Origin: Mycolicibacterium duvalii
Lineage (GTDB): Bacteria > Actinomycetota > Actinomycetes > Mycobacteriales > Mycobacteriaceae
NCBI RefSeq assembly: GCF_010726645.1
Contig: NZ_AP022563.1
Location: forward strand, 3,224,001-3,288,000
DNA length: 64,000 nucleotides
Reading direction: 5' to 3'
Position 1 is the first letter of the stretch, and each line of letters starts with the position of its first letter. A program made the position numbers and the translations under genes. Below the pieces are notes generated by a model. That model ran no database searches and was not told the DNA's origin. It worked only from the letters and a program-made list of their open reading frames with translations. Below are positions 48,897 through 58,168 of the stretch, in pieces.

Positions 48897-49850
48897 TCAA
48901 CTCCCCGATCTGGTGAAGAAACTCAGTGGCCGTTCGACGAACTCGAACACCACGCCGTCGGGTGAGCGCAGGAAGGCGATGTGCAGACCTTCGATCTTGG
49001 TCCCCGGCAACGGGCACCACACCGGATCACCCATGCGCTCAACCGAGTCGGGCACCTGCGCCAGCGCGTCATGCACGTTTTCCACCCGGAGCGCGCAGCG
49101 GTAGAGACCCTGGCGGTTGCCGCCCCACGGCACCGGTACAGCCGCGGTGTCGGGGTGCTGCACCACCACCAGTTTGAACTGACGACCGTCCTCGGCAAGA
49201 GCGTAACACGCTACCACGCAATCGTTTTCGCCGGATGCGCCAGGACTCAGCTGCGCTCCCGCGACCGACTGCGTGCTCGGCGCGGCGAGTTCCTCGAACC
49301 CGATGTCGGTGAGGAACTCACCGGTTGCGGCTGCGTCGATCGCCGCGATCCGGATGCCGTCGAACAGCGCGCCCCCTGATGAGTCGGCATCGGGAGGCAA
49401 CGCGGTCAACTCGATCACGACCCCGTCGGGATCGAGCGCGAGCACAGACTTCCCGCCGCCCATCAGACCGTCGACGGGATCGCCGACTTCCAGACCGCCC
49501 CGGCGCAATGCGGCCGCCGCTGCATCGACATCGGCAACCGCCAACTGCAGTCCACGGATACCGGGTCGCACGGGATCGGCACTCGGGTCACGGCTCAGTG
49601 GAGGCGAGTGATACTCGATGGCCTCCAGCGCGCAACCACCCCGCCCACCGCGGGCATCATAGAGAAACGCGGTGGCACAGTAGGTTTCACCGTCTAATCC
49701 CAAAATCGATCCGTCGGTGGCCACTTCCGGATCGGTGCGCATCCGCGCCGTCAGGCCAAGCACGTCACCATAGACGCGCTCGGTGGCGTCGAGCGCGGCA
49801 CAGTTGAGGTTGACATGCAAGAAGCGCCGGGCGAGTTGCTCGGATCCCAC
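48897..49850 (-). CDS. VOC (glyoxalase/dioxygenase-fold) family protein
   Basis: A 317-residue protein with two VOC modules. The first starts FLHVNLNCAALDATERVYGD and has GIRGLQLAVADVDAAAA; the second has FDGIRIAAIDAAATGEFLTD and ends PLPGTKIEGLHIAFLRSPDG followed by VVFEFVERP. His and Glu residues for a metal site are present in both. Such two-module proteins are extradiol-dioxygenase-like, epimerases or isomerases; which one is not clear. The GTG at 49850 shares one base with the stop of the CaiB gene upstream. Confidence 0.8.
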   Translation of the reverse strand: MGSEQLARRFLHVNLNCAALDATERVYGDVLGLTARMRTDPEVATDGSILGLDGETYCATAFLYDARGGRGGCALEAIEYHSPPLSRDPSADPVRPGIRGLQLAVADVDAAAAALRRGGLEVGDPVDGLMGGGKSVLALDPDGVVIELTALPPDADSSGGALFDGIRIAAIDAAATGEFLTDIGFEELAAPSTQSVAGAQLSPGASGENDCVVACYALAEDGRQFKLVVVQHPDTAAVPVPWGGNRQGLYRCALRVENVHDALAQVPDSVERMGDPVWCPLPGTKIEGLHIAFLRSPDGVVFEFVERPLSFFTRSGS

Positions 49851-51061
49851 TACAGGACGACCGAGTTGATCTTGAACTCGATGATCTGATCCTCCGTGAA
49901 GCCGAGCTCGGTCAACACTGCATCGGTGTGCTCGCCATGCCCTGGGGCGCAGGTGAGATCCAGCGGCGTCTCATCGAATTGCACAGGGCTTGCCGCCAGC
50001 GCGAACTCGTTGTCGTTCGCATCGGTCACCCTGGGCAGGTATCCGTTGGCGACTGCCTGTGGGTCACTGTGCACCTCGTGTGCGGTCTGCATGACGTCCC
50101 ACACCCCGTCGAATCCCTTGAACGCCTTCTCCCAATGGGAGAGATCTTCGGACTCGAAGGCCGAACGCAACTCAGCGATGCACTCCTTGCGATTGCCGAA
50201 TCGTACTGCCGCAGAAGCAAACCGTTCGTCATCGATCAGGTCGGTGCGGCCCAGTCGGGTGCAGAAGTCCGCCCAGAAGCGGTCGGCCTGCAGCAGCACG
50301 AACGCGATGAATCGGTTGTCGCGGGTCTTGTAGATGCTGGCCACCGGGTTGGGCATCTCGTCGAGGTTGAACTTCGGAATGTCCTGACCGGTCACCCCTG
50401 ATCCGACGATGTCCGGACCGAGCTGCCAGATCGCGGCGTTGAGAAGCGACACGTCGACCACCGACGGCTCGCCGGTGCGCTCGCGCTTCACCAGTGCCGC
50501 CGCGATGCCACCCGCGATCGCCAAGCCGCCGTAGGAATCGCCGAACGCGGGACGCTGGATCGGCGGGTACGAACCGTCGCCGGCCGAGTAGGCGTCGGCG
50601 ATGCCGCCGCGTGCCCAGTACGCCGCCAGGTCGAAACCACCCTGAGCGGCCAGATCGCCCTTGATGCCGTAACCGTGGCCGCGTGCGTAAATGATCTTCG
50701 GGTTGCGTGCCCGGACCTGTTCGACATCGATGCCCATCCGCTGCCGGGAGTCCGGCAACAGGTTGGTGACGAACACGTCGGCGGTCTCGATCAGCTTCAT
50801 CAACAGCTCCAGCCCTTCGGGGGTGGAGGTGTCCAGGCCGATGCTGCGCTTGCCGCGGTTGGGCTGCTCGATGAAGTGGTTCACTCCCCCTGCGCCGGTG
50901 ACGATCCCGGAGCTGATCAGGCCACGCTGCGGATCACCGGTTTCGGGGTGCTCGACTTTGATGACGTCGGCGCCCCAGTCAGCCAGCACAGCGCCAGCCG
51001 CGGGGACGAACGTCCACGCCGCCAGCTCGACGACGCGGATTCCACTGAGAATGTCGGACAT
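49850..51061 (-). CDS. CaiB/BaiF family III acyl-CoA transferase
   Basis: A 403-residue family III CoA-transferase. ADWGADVIKVEHPETGDPQR and EQPNRGKRSIGLD are at the N-terminus, ADVFVTNLLPDSRQRMGID follows, and the catalytic Asp144 is in GGFDLAAYWARGG. It resembles the gene at 3630-4859 in several segments but is a separate paralog. It shares an operon with an aldehyde dehydrogenase upstream and VOC and SDR genes downstream. A transferase could activate an acid produced by the aldehyde dehydrogenase. Confidence 0.9.
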   Translation of the reverse strand: MSDILSGIRVVELAAWTFVPAAGAVLADWGADVIKVEHPETGDPQRGLISSGIVTGAGGVNHFIEQPNRGKRSIGLDTSTPEGLELLMKLIETADVFVTNLLPDSRQRMGIDVEQVRARNPKIIYARGHGYGIKGDLAAQGGFDLAAYWARGGIADAYSAGDGSYPPIQRPAFGDSYGGLAIAGGIAAALVKRERTGEPSVVDVSLLNAAIWQLGPDIVGSGVTGQDIPKFNLDEMPNPVASIYKTRDNRFIAFVLLQADRFWADFCTRLGRTDLIDDERFASAAVRFGNRKECIAELRSAFESEDLSHWEKAFKGFDGVWDVMQTAHEVHSDPQAVANGYLPRVTDANDNEFALAASPVQFDETPLDLTCAPGHGEHTDAVLTELGFTEDQIIEFKINSVVL

Positions 51062-51085
51062 TGGTTCCTTTGCTTGGTGATCGGG

Positions 51086-52573
51086 TTAATACGCGATGAC
51101 TTTGGTCTGCAGGTGCTGCTCGAAGCCCTCGACCCCGTTCTGCCTGCCGATGCCGCTCATCTTGTATCCGCCGAACGGAGCGTCGGCGCCGTAGAAGATC
51201 GCGTTGTTGACGTTCACCGATCCGGTGCGGATGCGCCGCGCAACTGCCATCGCCCGCTCCGGGTCGCCAAGCACGGTGCCGGCAAGCCCGTAGATCGAGT
51301 TGTTGGCCATCTCGACGGCACCGTCGTCGCTGCCGTCGTACGGGGTGATCGTGATGACCGGGCCGAAGATCTCCTCCTGGAAGACGCGATGATCGGGGCG
51401 GACGTCAGCGAGGATCGTTGGGGCGACGAAGTATCCGCGGTCCAAGCCCTCGGGTTTACCGCCGCCTACTGTCACCCGGGCACCCTGCTCCTTTGCGATC
51501 CGTATGTAGTCCAGCACGCGGTCACGCTGTTTGGCCGAGATGAGCGGGCCGCAGAAGTTGGCCGGATCGGCGGGGTCACCGATGGTGACCGAGGCGAACG
51601 TCGTGGTGGCCAGTTCGACGGCTTCGTCGTAGCGCGCGCGGGGCACCAGCATGCGGGTCGTCAGCGCACAGCCCTGACCGGAGTGCATGAGCGCGCCGAT
51701 ACACCCGGGGACGGTCGTGGCCAGGTCGGCGTCCTCGAGCAGCAGGTACACCGATTTGCCGCCCAACTCCATCAGGTTGCGCTTCATGGTGGCAGCAGAC
51801 AGCCTACCGATGAGTTCGCCGACCGCGGTGGACCCGGTGAAGGAGATCATGTCTACCCGCGGGTCCGTCACCAGACGCTGCGCGACGTCGTTGTCCGATG
51901 CGGTGACGACATTGACCACACCCGCTGGGATGTCGGTCTTTTCGGCGATGACGCGGCCCCATCGAAGCGCAGTCCACGGTGTCTCGATAGGCGCCTTGAG
52001 CACCATCGTGTTGCCGGTGGCCAGAATCTGGCCCACCTTGTTGGCGATGATCTCGATCGGGAAGTTCCACGGCGTGATCGCGCCGACGACACCCATCGCC
52101 TCCTTGACCACGACACGGTTGTAGGGCACTCCCATCAGGGCGGCCTCGTCGAGTTGCCGCTCCCAGGCGAACTCGGAGATGTACTGGGCAGGCCAGCGGA
52201 TCCCATCGGCCAGTGGCCACTCCAACTGAGCTATACAGGTCATGCCCAGGGGAGCCCCCGCCTCGGCGATCACCTCGGCCCGCATGTCCTCCTTTTCCTG
52301 CTGGAGTGCGTCGTGCAACTGCATCAGGCAGTGCTGCCGGAACTCCCGGTTGGTCGCCCAGTCGGTGGTGTCGAAGGCACGCCTGGCGGCGGCGATGGCC
52401 TCATCGATGTCCCCGGCGCCGGCGTCGGCGGTGACGCCGAGCACCTCCTCGGTGGCGGGGTTGACGTTGTCGGCCGTCCGACCGCCTGCAGCGTCGCGCA
52501 GCTGCCCGTCGATGAGTAGGCGGGTCTCGGGGTTGAAGTTGACGGTGGCGGCGGCAATCGGTGAAGCCGTCAT
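51086..52573 (-). CDS. Aldehyde dehydrogenase
   Basis: A 495-residue NAD(P)-dependent ALDH, full length. ITPWNFPIEI binds the cofactor, SFTGSTAVGELIG is the Rossmann segment, and the catalytic residues are Glu269 in MELGGKS and Cys302 in GQGCALTTR. The product oxidises an aldehyde to an acid in the cytosol. It is the first gene of the minus-strand operon ALDH-CaiB-VOC-SDR and is divergent from the three-ACAD operon at 52688; a short inverted repeat GTGGG-N8-CCCAC lies in the gap at 52602-52619. Confidence 0.95.
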   Translation of the reverse strand: MTASPIAAATVNFNPETRLLIDGQLRDAAGGRTADNVNPATEEVLGVTADAGAGDIDEAIAAARRAFDTTDWATNREFRQHCLMQLHDALQQEKEDMRAEVIAEAGAPLGMTCIAQLEWPLADGIRWPAQYISEFAWERQLDEAALMGVPYNRVVVKEAMGVVGAITPWNFPIEIIANKVGQILATGNTMVLKAPIETPWTALRWGRVIAEKTDIPAGVVNVVTASDNDVAQRLVTDPRVDMISFTGSTAVGELIGRLSAATMKRNLMELGGKSVYLLLEDADLATTVPGCIGALMHSGQGCALTTRMLVPRARYDEAVELATTTFASVTIGDPADPANFCGPLISAKQRDRVLDYIRIAKEQGARVTVGGGKPEGLDRGYFVAPTILADVRPDHRVFQEEIFGPVITITPYDGSDDGAVEMANNSIYGLAGTVLGDPERAMAVARRIRTGSVNVNNAIFYGADAPFGGYKMSGIGRQNGVEGFEQHLQTKVIAY

Positions 52574-52687
52574 TGGCAGTCCCTCTCACAGAAGTGGCGG
52601 TGTGGGCTATTGTACCCACTTATAGATAACTGTTTAGCTGATTCGGTTGTAGCTGCCGGATCTGGCCTTCATGAAGGGGGGAATGGG

Positions 52688-53911
52688 TTGTCCGCCCCTG
52701 TCGACAATGCCGTAGTCGAGTACGTCGCGCATGTCGCCCTGTACCGCCAGGAATTCCGCCGGTATCTGCGCGAGCTGGAGGTCGCCGACCAGTGGCGCAC
52801 CGCCGTGTTCTCCAGCGCCGAGGACGGCCTGGCCCACGACGCCACGATGATGGCCCGCCTGCATGCCGACGGCTGGAACCGGTACGGCTGGCCCGAAGCG
52901 GCAGGCGGCCTCGGTGGCAACGAGATCCATCGCGCCGTGTACTACGAGGAACTCGGGCACGCGATGCTGCCGATCCCAGCCCAGCAGTGGACGCTGGAGA
53001 CACTGGGCCCCGCCCTGATCCGGTTTGCACCGGACCTGGCCGCGACCTACATGCCGGGCTATCTCAGCGGCGCCGAGTGGTGGGGGCAGAGCTTCTCCGA
53101 GCCGGAGTCCGGCAGCGACCTGGCCACTCTGCGCACCCGCGCCGTCGACGACGGGGCAGGCGGGTTCGTCGTCAACGGTCAGAAGATCTGGACCAGCCAG
53201 GGACCGACGGCCAAACGCCTGCTTGCCCTCGTGCGCACCGGTACGCCCGAGAGTCGCCACCGAGGCCTGACCATGATGATGATCGACGCCGAGGCGCCGG
53301 GTGTCACCATCCGGCCGATTGCGCTGGCCAGCGGGCGCCGTGAGCTGGCCGAGGTGTTCTTCGACGATGTGCGGGTCGACCGCGAGCGCGTGGTCGGCGA
53401 CGTCGACGGCGGCTGGGCTGTCGCGATGCATCTCATGCAGTACGAACGCGGCATGTACGGCTACGCGGTGCTCAACAAGGTCCTCGTCGAGCTCGGCAGG
53501 TTGCGAGAGGACATGGTGACCGCGGGTACGACCCCTGCACAGCGTCAACGCTTCGCCGGTGTCTACGTCGACGTCGTGGCCGCACAGGCCCGAACCGCGA
53601 CCACCGTCCGTCGACTGGCCGCTGGCGAGGCGGTCGGTGCGGACAGCAGCATCGACAAATTGCTCTTCGGCCGTGCCGAGAAAAAGGCGAACGACCTGAT
53701 CCTCGAGATCACCAGGGAACAGATGATCGCCGGAGCGGCGACATCCGGCTCGGCCACCGGTCGGGGCGGCGCAGCGCTTGACACCGCGCGCGCCGAGTGG
53801 TGGTACTCGCGGGCTGCGACCGTGATGGGCGGCACCGCAGAAGTGCAACGCGGCATCATCGCCGACCACATCCTCGGGTTGCCGAAGGAAAGCAGAGGGC
53901 AGCGGAAGTGA
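52688..53911 (+). CDS. Acyl-CoA dehydrogenase (FadE-like), large subunit type
   Basis: A 407-residue ACAD: RYGWPEAAGGLGGNEIHRAV, then SFSEPESGSDLATLRTRAVD and VVNGQKIWTSQG, and the C-terminal MGGTAEVQRGIIADHILGLP. The start chosen is the TTG at 52688 because a GAAGGGGGG site lies just before it and the protein begins where related ACADs do; the open frame upstream to 52610 crosses the ALDH promoter. Its stop overlaps the GTG of the next gene (GTGA). With the small ACAD-like protein that follows, it probably forms a heteromeric enzyme. Confidence 0.87.
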   Translation: MSAPVDNAVVEYVAHVALYRQEFRRYLRELEVADQWRTAVFSSAEDGLAHDATMMARLHADGWNRYGWPEAAGGLGGNEIHRAVYYEELGHAMLPIPAQQWTLETLGPALIRFAPDLAATYMPGYLSGAEWWGQSFSEPESGSDLATLRTRAVDDGAGGFVVNGQKIWTSQGPTAKRLLALVRTGTPESRHRGLTMMMIDAEAPGVTIRPIALASGRRELAEVFFDDVRVDRERVVGDVDGGWAVAMHLMQYERGMYGYAVLNKVLVELGRLREDMVTAGTTPAQRQRFAGVYVDVVAAQARTATTVRRLAAGEAVGADSSIDKLLFGRAEKKANDLILEITREQMIAGAATSGSATGRGGAALDTARAEWWYSRAATVMGGTAEVQRGIIADHILGLPKESRGQRK

Positions 53912-54894
53912 CCGACGAAACATGGCCCATGGTGGAGGAGGCCGTTTTCCGCCTCTTCGATGAACTGGCAGGCAAGGTCGGCGACGATCAGCAGCACGTG
54001 GCGATCGGACCGCGGCTGGCCGAGCTGGGCTGGTCGGACATCGAGTCGGAATACCCGGTCGAGGCATGCGAGCTGCTGTTCCGCGCGCAGGGCCGGACGC
54101 TCGCCCACACCGACTGCCTCGACCGCGTGATGCTCGCCGAGCTGGGCAGCCTTCTGGACGGACCCGCCGACCACGTCCTGCTCCCGGCATTGAACCCTGG
54201 CTATGTCCCCGGTTCCGACGATGCCCGGGTGTCGGGCATCGTCCTCGGGCCGCTCGAGGGTCGGCTCGTGGTGCCGGTGTCCGGCGCCATGGGAACGGTG
54301 TCGGTGGGCGTCGTGGAGGCCACCCGGCTCGAGGGCCGGCGCCTGGATACCTTTGATCCGTCGGCGTTCTGGACCCAGGTGAGCGGGCCGTTCGACGCCC
54401 CTCTGGTCGAGGCATCGACCGAATGGAACCGGGCGATCGGTGCGGCGCATCGCGCACTCGCCACCGAATTGGTGGCACTTGCCGAGCGGGCGTTGCACAT
54501 CGCGGTCGAGCACGTCAGCGTCCGGGTGCAGTTCGGCGCCCCGATCGGGTCGTTGCAGTCACCTCGTCACGCCCTGGCCGATGCGGCCGCGGAACTCGAA
54601 GGCGCACGCGCCCTGCTGGGCGAATCATGGCGATTCGGCGGCCGGCTGTCGGCGCTCACCGCGAAGGCCGCCGCGGGACGGGCACACCGGGCGGTCAGCG
54701 ATGTGGCGCTTCAGGTGTGCGGGGCGATCGGCCTGACCGCCGAGCACGATCTGCACCGCTTTGTCACGCGCGGTTTCCAGGTCGACGCCCTGTGCGGGTC
54801 GCACGATCAGCTCGAGGCGCTGCTCGGTGAGCGACTCTTCGACATCTACGCTCCCGGCCGCGCGTTGCCGGCCATCGTCTCCTGGACCAAGTAA
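53908..54894 (+). CDS. ACAD-fold protein lacking C-terminal catalytic segment (small FadE subunit)
   Basis: A 328-residue, clearly shorter ACAD homolog. Recognisable parts are the FAD-domain helices RVQFGAPIGSLQSPRHALAD and CGAIGLTAEHDLHRFVTR. The middle beta domain is reduced, and there is no GGTxEIQ end; the terminus reads LEALLGERLFDIY. In mycobacteria such short FadE proteins are non-catalytic subunits in alpha2-beta2 ACADs and share FAD sites with the larger partner. The GTG start lies inside the stop of the larger ACAD gene, which supports a fixed 1:1 complex. Confidence 0.82.
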   Translation: MTDETWPMVEEAVFRLFDELAGKVGDDQQHVAIGPRLAELGWSDIESEYPVEACELLFRAQGRTLAHTDCLDRVMLAELGSLLDGPADHVLLPALNPGYVPGSDDARVSGIVLGPLEGRLVVPVSGAMGTVSVGVVEATRLEGRRLDTFDPSAFWTQVSGPFDAPLVEASTEWNRAIGAAHRALATELVALAERALHIAVEHVSVRVQFGAPIGSLQSPRHALADAAAELEGARALLGESWRFGGRLSALTAKAAAGRAHRAVSDVALQVCGAIGLTAEHDLHRFVTRGFQVDALCGSHDQLEALLGERLFDIYAPGRALPAIVSWTK

Positions 54895-54903
54895 AGGACG
54901 GTC

Positions 54904-56046
54904 ATGCGCCGCAACATCTTTGACGAAATTCATGACGATTTCCGGGCCACCGCCCGGGAGTTCTTCGAACGCGTTTGCGTGCCGAACATCGAGAAGTGGG
55001 AACGCGACGGCAAGGTCAGCCGCGAAGCGTGGCTGGCCGCGGGCGAGCACGGTCTGATCGGCTGGGAGTTCGACGAGCGATACGGCGGCCTCGGCGTCAA
55101 GGACTTCCGGTTCAACCAGATCATCTCCGAGGAGATGTTCGCCACCGGCTCGGTAGGCATCGGCCTCGGCGTGCAGAACGACATTCTGATGCCCTACCTG
55201 CAGAACCTCACCACCGACGAGCAGAAGGAGCGCTGGCTGCCCGGCTTCGTCAGAGGGGAACTGATCGGTTCCATCGCGATGTCCGAGCCCGCTGCCGGGT
55301 CGGACCTGGCCGGCATCAAGACCACGGCGCGCGACGAAGGTGACCACTGGGTGGTCAACGGTCAGAAGACATTCATCAGCAACGGTCTACTCTCCAAACT
55401 GGTGCTCACCGCTGTGAAGACCGATCCAACGGCGCGACACAAGGGCATCAGCCTGCTGATGATCGAGGACGGCATGGAGGGGTTCACCCGTGGCCGCAAG
55501 CTCGACAAGATCGGCCAGTACTCCGCCGACACTGCCGAGCTTTTCTTCGAGGACGTCAAGGTACCCAAGGAGAACCTGGTCGGAGAGCTGAATCGCGGCT
55601 TCTACCATCTGGTCTCCAACCTGCCCAGCGAGCGCGTCGGTGTGTCCTGTTACGCGCTGCCCGCCGCCCGCCGGGCGCTGGATCTGACCAAGGCGTATGC
55701 ACTGGAACGCACCGCGTTTGGACAGCCCATCGGAAAATTCCAGGTCAACCGCCACTTCCTCGCCGAGATGCAGACCAAGCTGGATGCCGCCCAGACCTAT
55801 CTGGATCAATGCGTACTCTCGGTCAACGACGGCACCCTCTCCGATCAGGACGCCGCCGGGCTGAAGTGGTGGACCTCCGAGGTCCAATGGGAAATCATCG
55901 ACCGCTGCCTGCAGTTGCACGGCGGCTACGGCTACATCAACGAATACGAAGTGGCCCGGCTATGGCGGGATTCGCGAGTCCAGCGGCTCTATGCGGGCAC
56001 CACGGAAATCATGAAGGACCTCATGGGCCGGGCGATGGGATACTAG
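54904..56046 (+). CDS. Acyl-CoA dehydrogenase (FadE-like)
   Basis: A 380-residue ACAD with GLIGWEFDERYGGLGVKDFR, AMSEPAAGSDLAGIKTTA, WVVNGQKTFISNG and the C-terminal LQLHGGYGYINEYEVARLW and LYAGTTEIMKDLMGRAMG. The MCAD-type Glu position is Gly (YAGT), and LPSERV holds the alternative Glu. It is closely similar, including the length, to the ACAD at 9451-10593. It starts nine bases after the small ACAD gene and ends the three-ACAD operon; a GntR regulator follows after 109 bases. Confidence 0.9.
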   Translation: MRRNIFDEIHDDFRATAREFFERVCVPNIEKWERDGKVSREAWLAAGEHGLIGWEFDERYGGLGVKDFRFNQIISEEMFATGSVGIGLGVQNDILMPYLQNLTTDEQKERWLPGFVRGELIGSIAMSEPAAGSDLAGIKTTARDEGDHWVVNGQKTFISNGLLSKLVLTAVKTDPTARHKGISLLMIEDGMEGFTRGRKLDKIGQYSADTAELFFEDVKVPKENLVGELNRGFYHLVSNLPSERVGVSCYALPAARRALDLTKAYALERTAFGQPIGKFQVNRHFLAEMQTKLDAAQTYLDQCVLSVNDGTLSDQDAAGLKWWTSEVQWEIIDRCLQLHGGYGYINEYEVARLWRDSRVQRLYAGTTEIMKDLMGRAMGY

Positions 56047-56155
56047 GCATGACCTTGGTCACTGGCGGGTCGTCAATGCGCGGCTCTATCCGGAGATTCG
56101 ATTAACCTGCCAAATAGTTAGTTGTTTTCTGGATTTATACGTCGGGGAGGTTGTC

Positions 56156-56896
56156 ATGGAGGTCACCAGTCTTCGCGAACCGAAGATGGCCGATCGGGTG
56201 GCCACAGTGCTGCGCCGGATGTTCATCAGGGGTGAGATTCCCGAGGGCACCATGCTTCCGCCTGAATCGGAACTTATGGAACGCTTCGGGGTGTCGCGGC
56301 CCACATTGCGCGAGGCATTTCGGGTGCTCGAGTCCGAATCCCTCATCCAGGTACAGCGCGGGGTGCGTGGCGGAGCTCGCGTCACCCCTCCGCGGCGCGA
56401 AACGCTGGCGCGCTATGCCGGCTTGATCCTGGAGTACGAGGGCGTCACCGTGAAGGACGTGTACGACGCCCGGGTGACACTCGAGGTTCCCATGGTCGAG
56501 CAGCTCGCCAAGGACCGCAATCCGAAGGTGATTGCCGAACTGGAGCAGATCGTGGATCGCGAGTCCCAATTGAAACCCGGCAGCGACGCGGTCGATCAGC
56601 TCACCGACTTCCACGCTGCGATGGCGCGGTTGTCCGGCAACAGCACACTGCAGATCGTGAGCGACATGTTGCATCACATCATCGAAAAGGCGAATCGCTC
56701 GCTGCAGCCCACTGCCGGTGCGCGCGCCGAGCAGGCGGTCCGCCGGTCGGCCAAGACTCACCGGATGGTGTTGGACATGATCAAGGCCGGCGACGCCGAG
56801 AACGCCGGCGAGCTTTGGAAGCGGCACCTGCAGAAGGCAGAGGAGTTCGTGCTGTCCGGCTCCGAAATGTCCACTGTCGTCGATCTTCTCGAATGA
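56156..56896 (+). CDS. GntR/FadR-family regulator (FCD type)
   Basis: A 246-residue GntR regulator. The winged-helix domain covers residues 1-75 with PPESELMERFGVSRPTLREA and RVLESESLIQVQRG. The C-terminal FCD domain contains VYDARVTLEVPMVEQLA and DFHAAMARLSGNSTL, with His and Asp residues for the usual metal/ligand site. FadR-type regulators in mycobacteria respond to acyl-CoA or organic acids. It starts with the ATG at 56156 after GGGGAGG, and its stop overlaps the following thioesterase gene (ATGA). The AT-rich stretch at 56100-56130 is a likely promoter. Confidence 0.92.
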   Translation: MEVTSLREPKMADRVATVLRRMFIRGEIPEGTMLPPESELMERFGVSRPTLREAFRVLESESLIQVQRGVRGGARVTPPRRETLARYAGLILEYEGVTVKDVYDARVTLEVPMVEQLAKDRNPKVIAELEQIVDRESQLKPGSDAVDQLTDFHAAMARLSGNSTLQIVSDMLHHIIEKANRSLQPTAGARAEQAVRRSAKTHRMVLDMIKAGDAENAGELWKRHLQKAEEFVLSGSEMSTVVDLLE

Positions 56897-57720
56897 GAAG
56901 CGTGGACGAACGGGTAAACGAGCACGATCTCGAGACGCCTGACTCGATTCAGGTTCGCTTCGACATCACCTACCTCGAAGCCGACCCCGCCGACGCGACC
57001 GCGACGATGTCGATGCCGATGTGGCAGTACCGAAATCCGTTCACCGGCGCGCCATCGTTGGGGCCTTTGGCGATCTTGGTCGACGCAGCTGCTGGAATCG
57101 TCAACCACTACCGTCGGCGGCCCGGCCAGTGGACGGTGTCCAGCGAGTTGTCGATAGACCTTAGCCTCGGCGACGTCCGGGACCTGGATGGTCCCGTGCT
57201 GGCCACCGCCCATGCGTTCGGACCGTTGGGTGCCACATCGCTGGGGATCTGCACACTGACCTACGACGGGGTTGTTATCGGCGGCGGCACGGTGCGCTCA
57301 TTCTTCATCGACGCGGATGTCGGTGTCTCCAAGTGGCCGGCGGAAACCCTGGACCTGTCGCCCCAGACGTCGATTGCAGACCGGATGGCAGTTCACGTTG
57401 GGCCGGAGGCCGATGGCCATGTCCTGGTGCAACGTATCGACCCGAATTTGAACAATGACATCGATATCGTGCACGGCGGGGTAGCGGCGGCCGGCCTGGA
57501 ATTCGCGGCGTCGGCGGCGATCAACCACGGTCTACCCGACGCCCCTTTGCGGACCGCTTCGCTCCGGGTCAACTTTCTGCGGCCCTTCTTCGCCGGAGCG
57601 AACTCTCGCTACGAGGGCACACCGATGCGCGTCGGCCGCAACTCCGCAGTGGGCGACGCGAAGGCCATCGGCGACGACGGCAAGGTCGCGCTCACCGCGC
57701 GCCTGACCGCCTACCGCTGA
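56893..57720 (+). CDS. Double-hotdog thioesterase
   Basis: A 275-residue protein with two hotdog repeats. The first has GAPSLGPLAILVDAAAGIVNH and SSELSIDLSLGD; the second has DIDIVHGGVAAAGLEFAASA and ASLRVNFLRPFFAGA. The HGG segment in the second repeat resembles PaaI-type thioesterases, where the Gly-Gly pair and a helix-start Asp/Glu form the active site. It is coupled to the GntR gene and may limit the acyl-CoA that the regulator senses. The next 218 bases (57721-57938) hold nothing that I recognise. Confidence 0.82.
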   Translation: MRSVDERVNEHDLETPDSIQVRFDITYLEADPADATATMSMPMWQYRNPFTGAPSLGPLAILVDAAAGIVNHYRRRPGQWTVSSELSIDLSLGDVRDLDGPVLATAHAFGPLGATSLGICTLTYDGVVIGGGTVRSFFIDADVGVSKWPAETLDLSPQTSIADRMAVHVGPEADGHVLVQRIDPNLNNDIDIVHGGVAAAGLEFAASAAINHGLPDAPLRTASLRVNFLRPFFAGANSRYEGTPMRVGRNSAVGDAKAIGDDGKVALTARLTAYR

Positions 57721-57938
57721 GCACCGCGTCAATTCTGCCCGCCTCGTCGACGGCCCGCAGGCCGACGGTGCAGAACGCAAATGGCGCGTCGCCCGCGTGG
57801 ACCCATTGGGAGTGATGAGTCACATCCGAAGTCCAAGAACACGTTCCGGCGTCAACGCGGTATTAGACGTGACCGGAGTGCGCGTCGCTGGGCGCGACCG
57901 CCGGGACAGGGGTTTCCTGGTGGCCCCGGCTCGGGAAT

Positions 57939-58163
57939 CTACTCACCGATGGGCAGTTGCGGAACGGGTTGGCCGTTGTTGACACCCGTTTCCTGAGTGA
58001 GGTCGATGTTGTGGTCGAGATCAGCCGCCATCGGCACAAATCTGCACAGGAACGTGACTGCGAGTTGACATGGGTCAGCCGCTGGATCGGCGGCAGCAGG
58101 CGCGGCAATGCCGAGTGCCGCCGGAGCAAGGCCCATGGCGACGATGGCAGCCCGCAACTTCAT
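57939..58163 (-). CDS. Small exported protein, unknown function
   Basis: A 74-residue precursor. The signal peptide MKLRAAIVAMGLAPAALGIA is followed by a cleavage site after AAA in PAAADPAAD. The mature part of about 49 residues has two Cys (CQLAVTFLCRF) and ends NNGQPVPQLPIGE. I recall similar short exported proteins from mycobacteria but know no role for them. The gene begins five bases after the crotonase stop on the same strand, so it is at the end of the crotonase-thiolase operon; whether the link is functional is unclear. Confidence 0.75.
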   Translation of the reverse strand: MKLRAAIVAMGLAPAALGIAAPAAADPAADPCQLAVTFLCRFVPMAADLDHNIDLTQETGVNNGQPVPQLPIGE

Positions 58164-58168
58164 GGCCC

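Noticed and set aside
50675-52519. A 614-codon plus-strand frame opposite the CaiB and ALDH genes.
   Set aside because: It is the antisense shadow of two clearly real genes, which have intact catalytic residues in the minus-strand frames; long antisense frames are usual at this GC content.
52602-52619. GTGGG-N8-CCCAC between the ALDH and ACAD operons as an operator.
   Set aside because: Arms are short and GC-rich repeats of this length are frequent by chance; I mention it only as context and do not call it a feature.
52634-54478. A 614-codon minus-strand frame opposite two ACAD genes.
   Set aside because: The plus-strand frames carry the ACAD signatures; the minus-strand product is Arg/Pro-rich without any motif.
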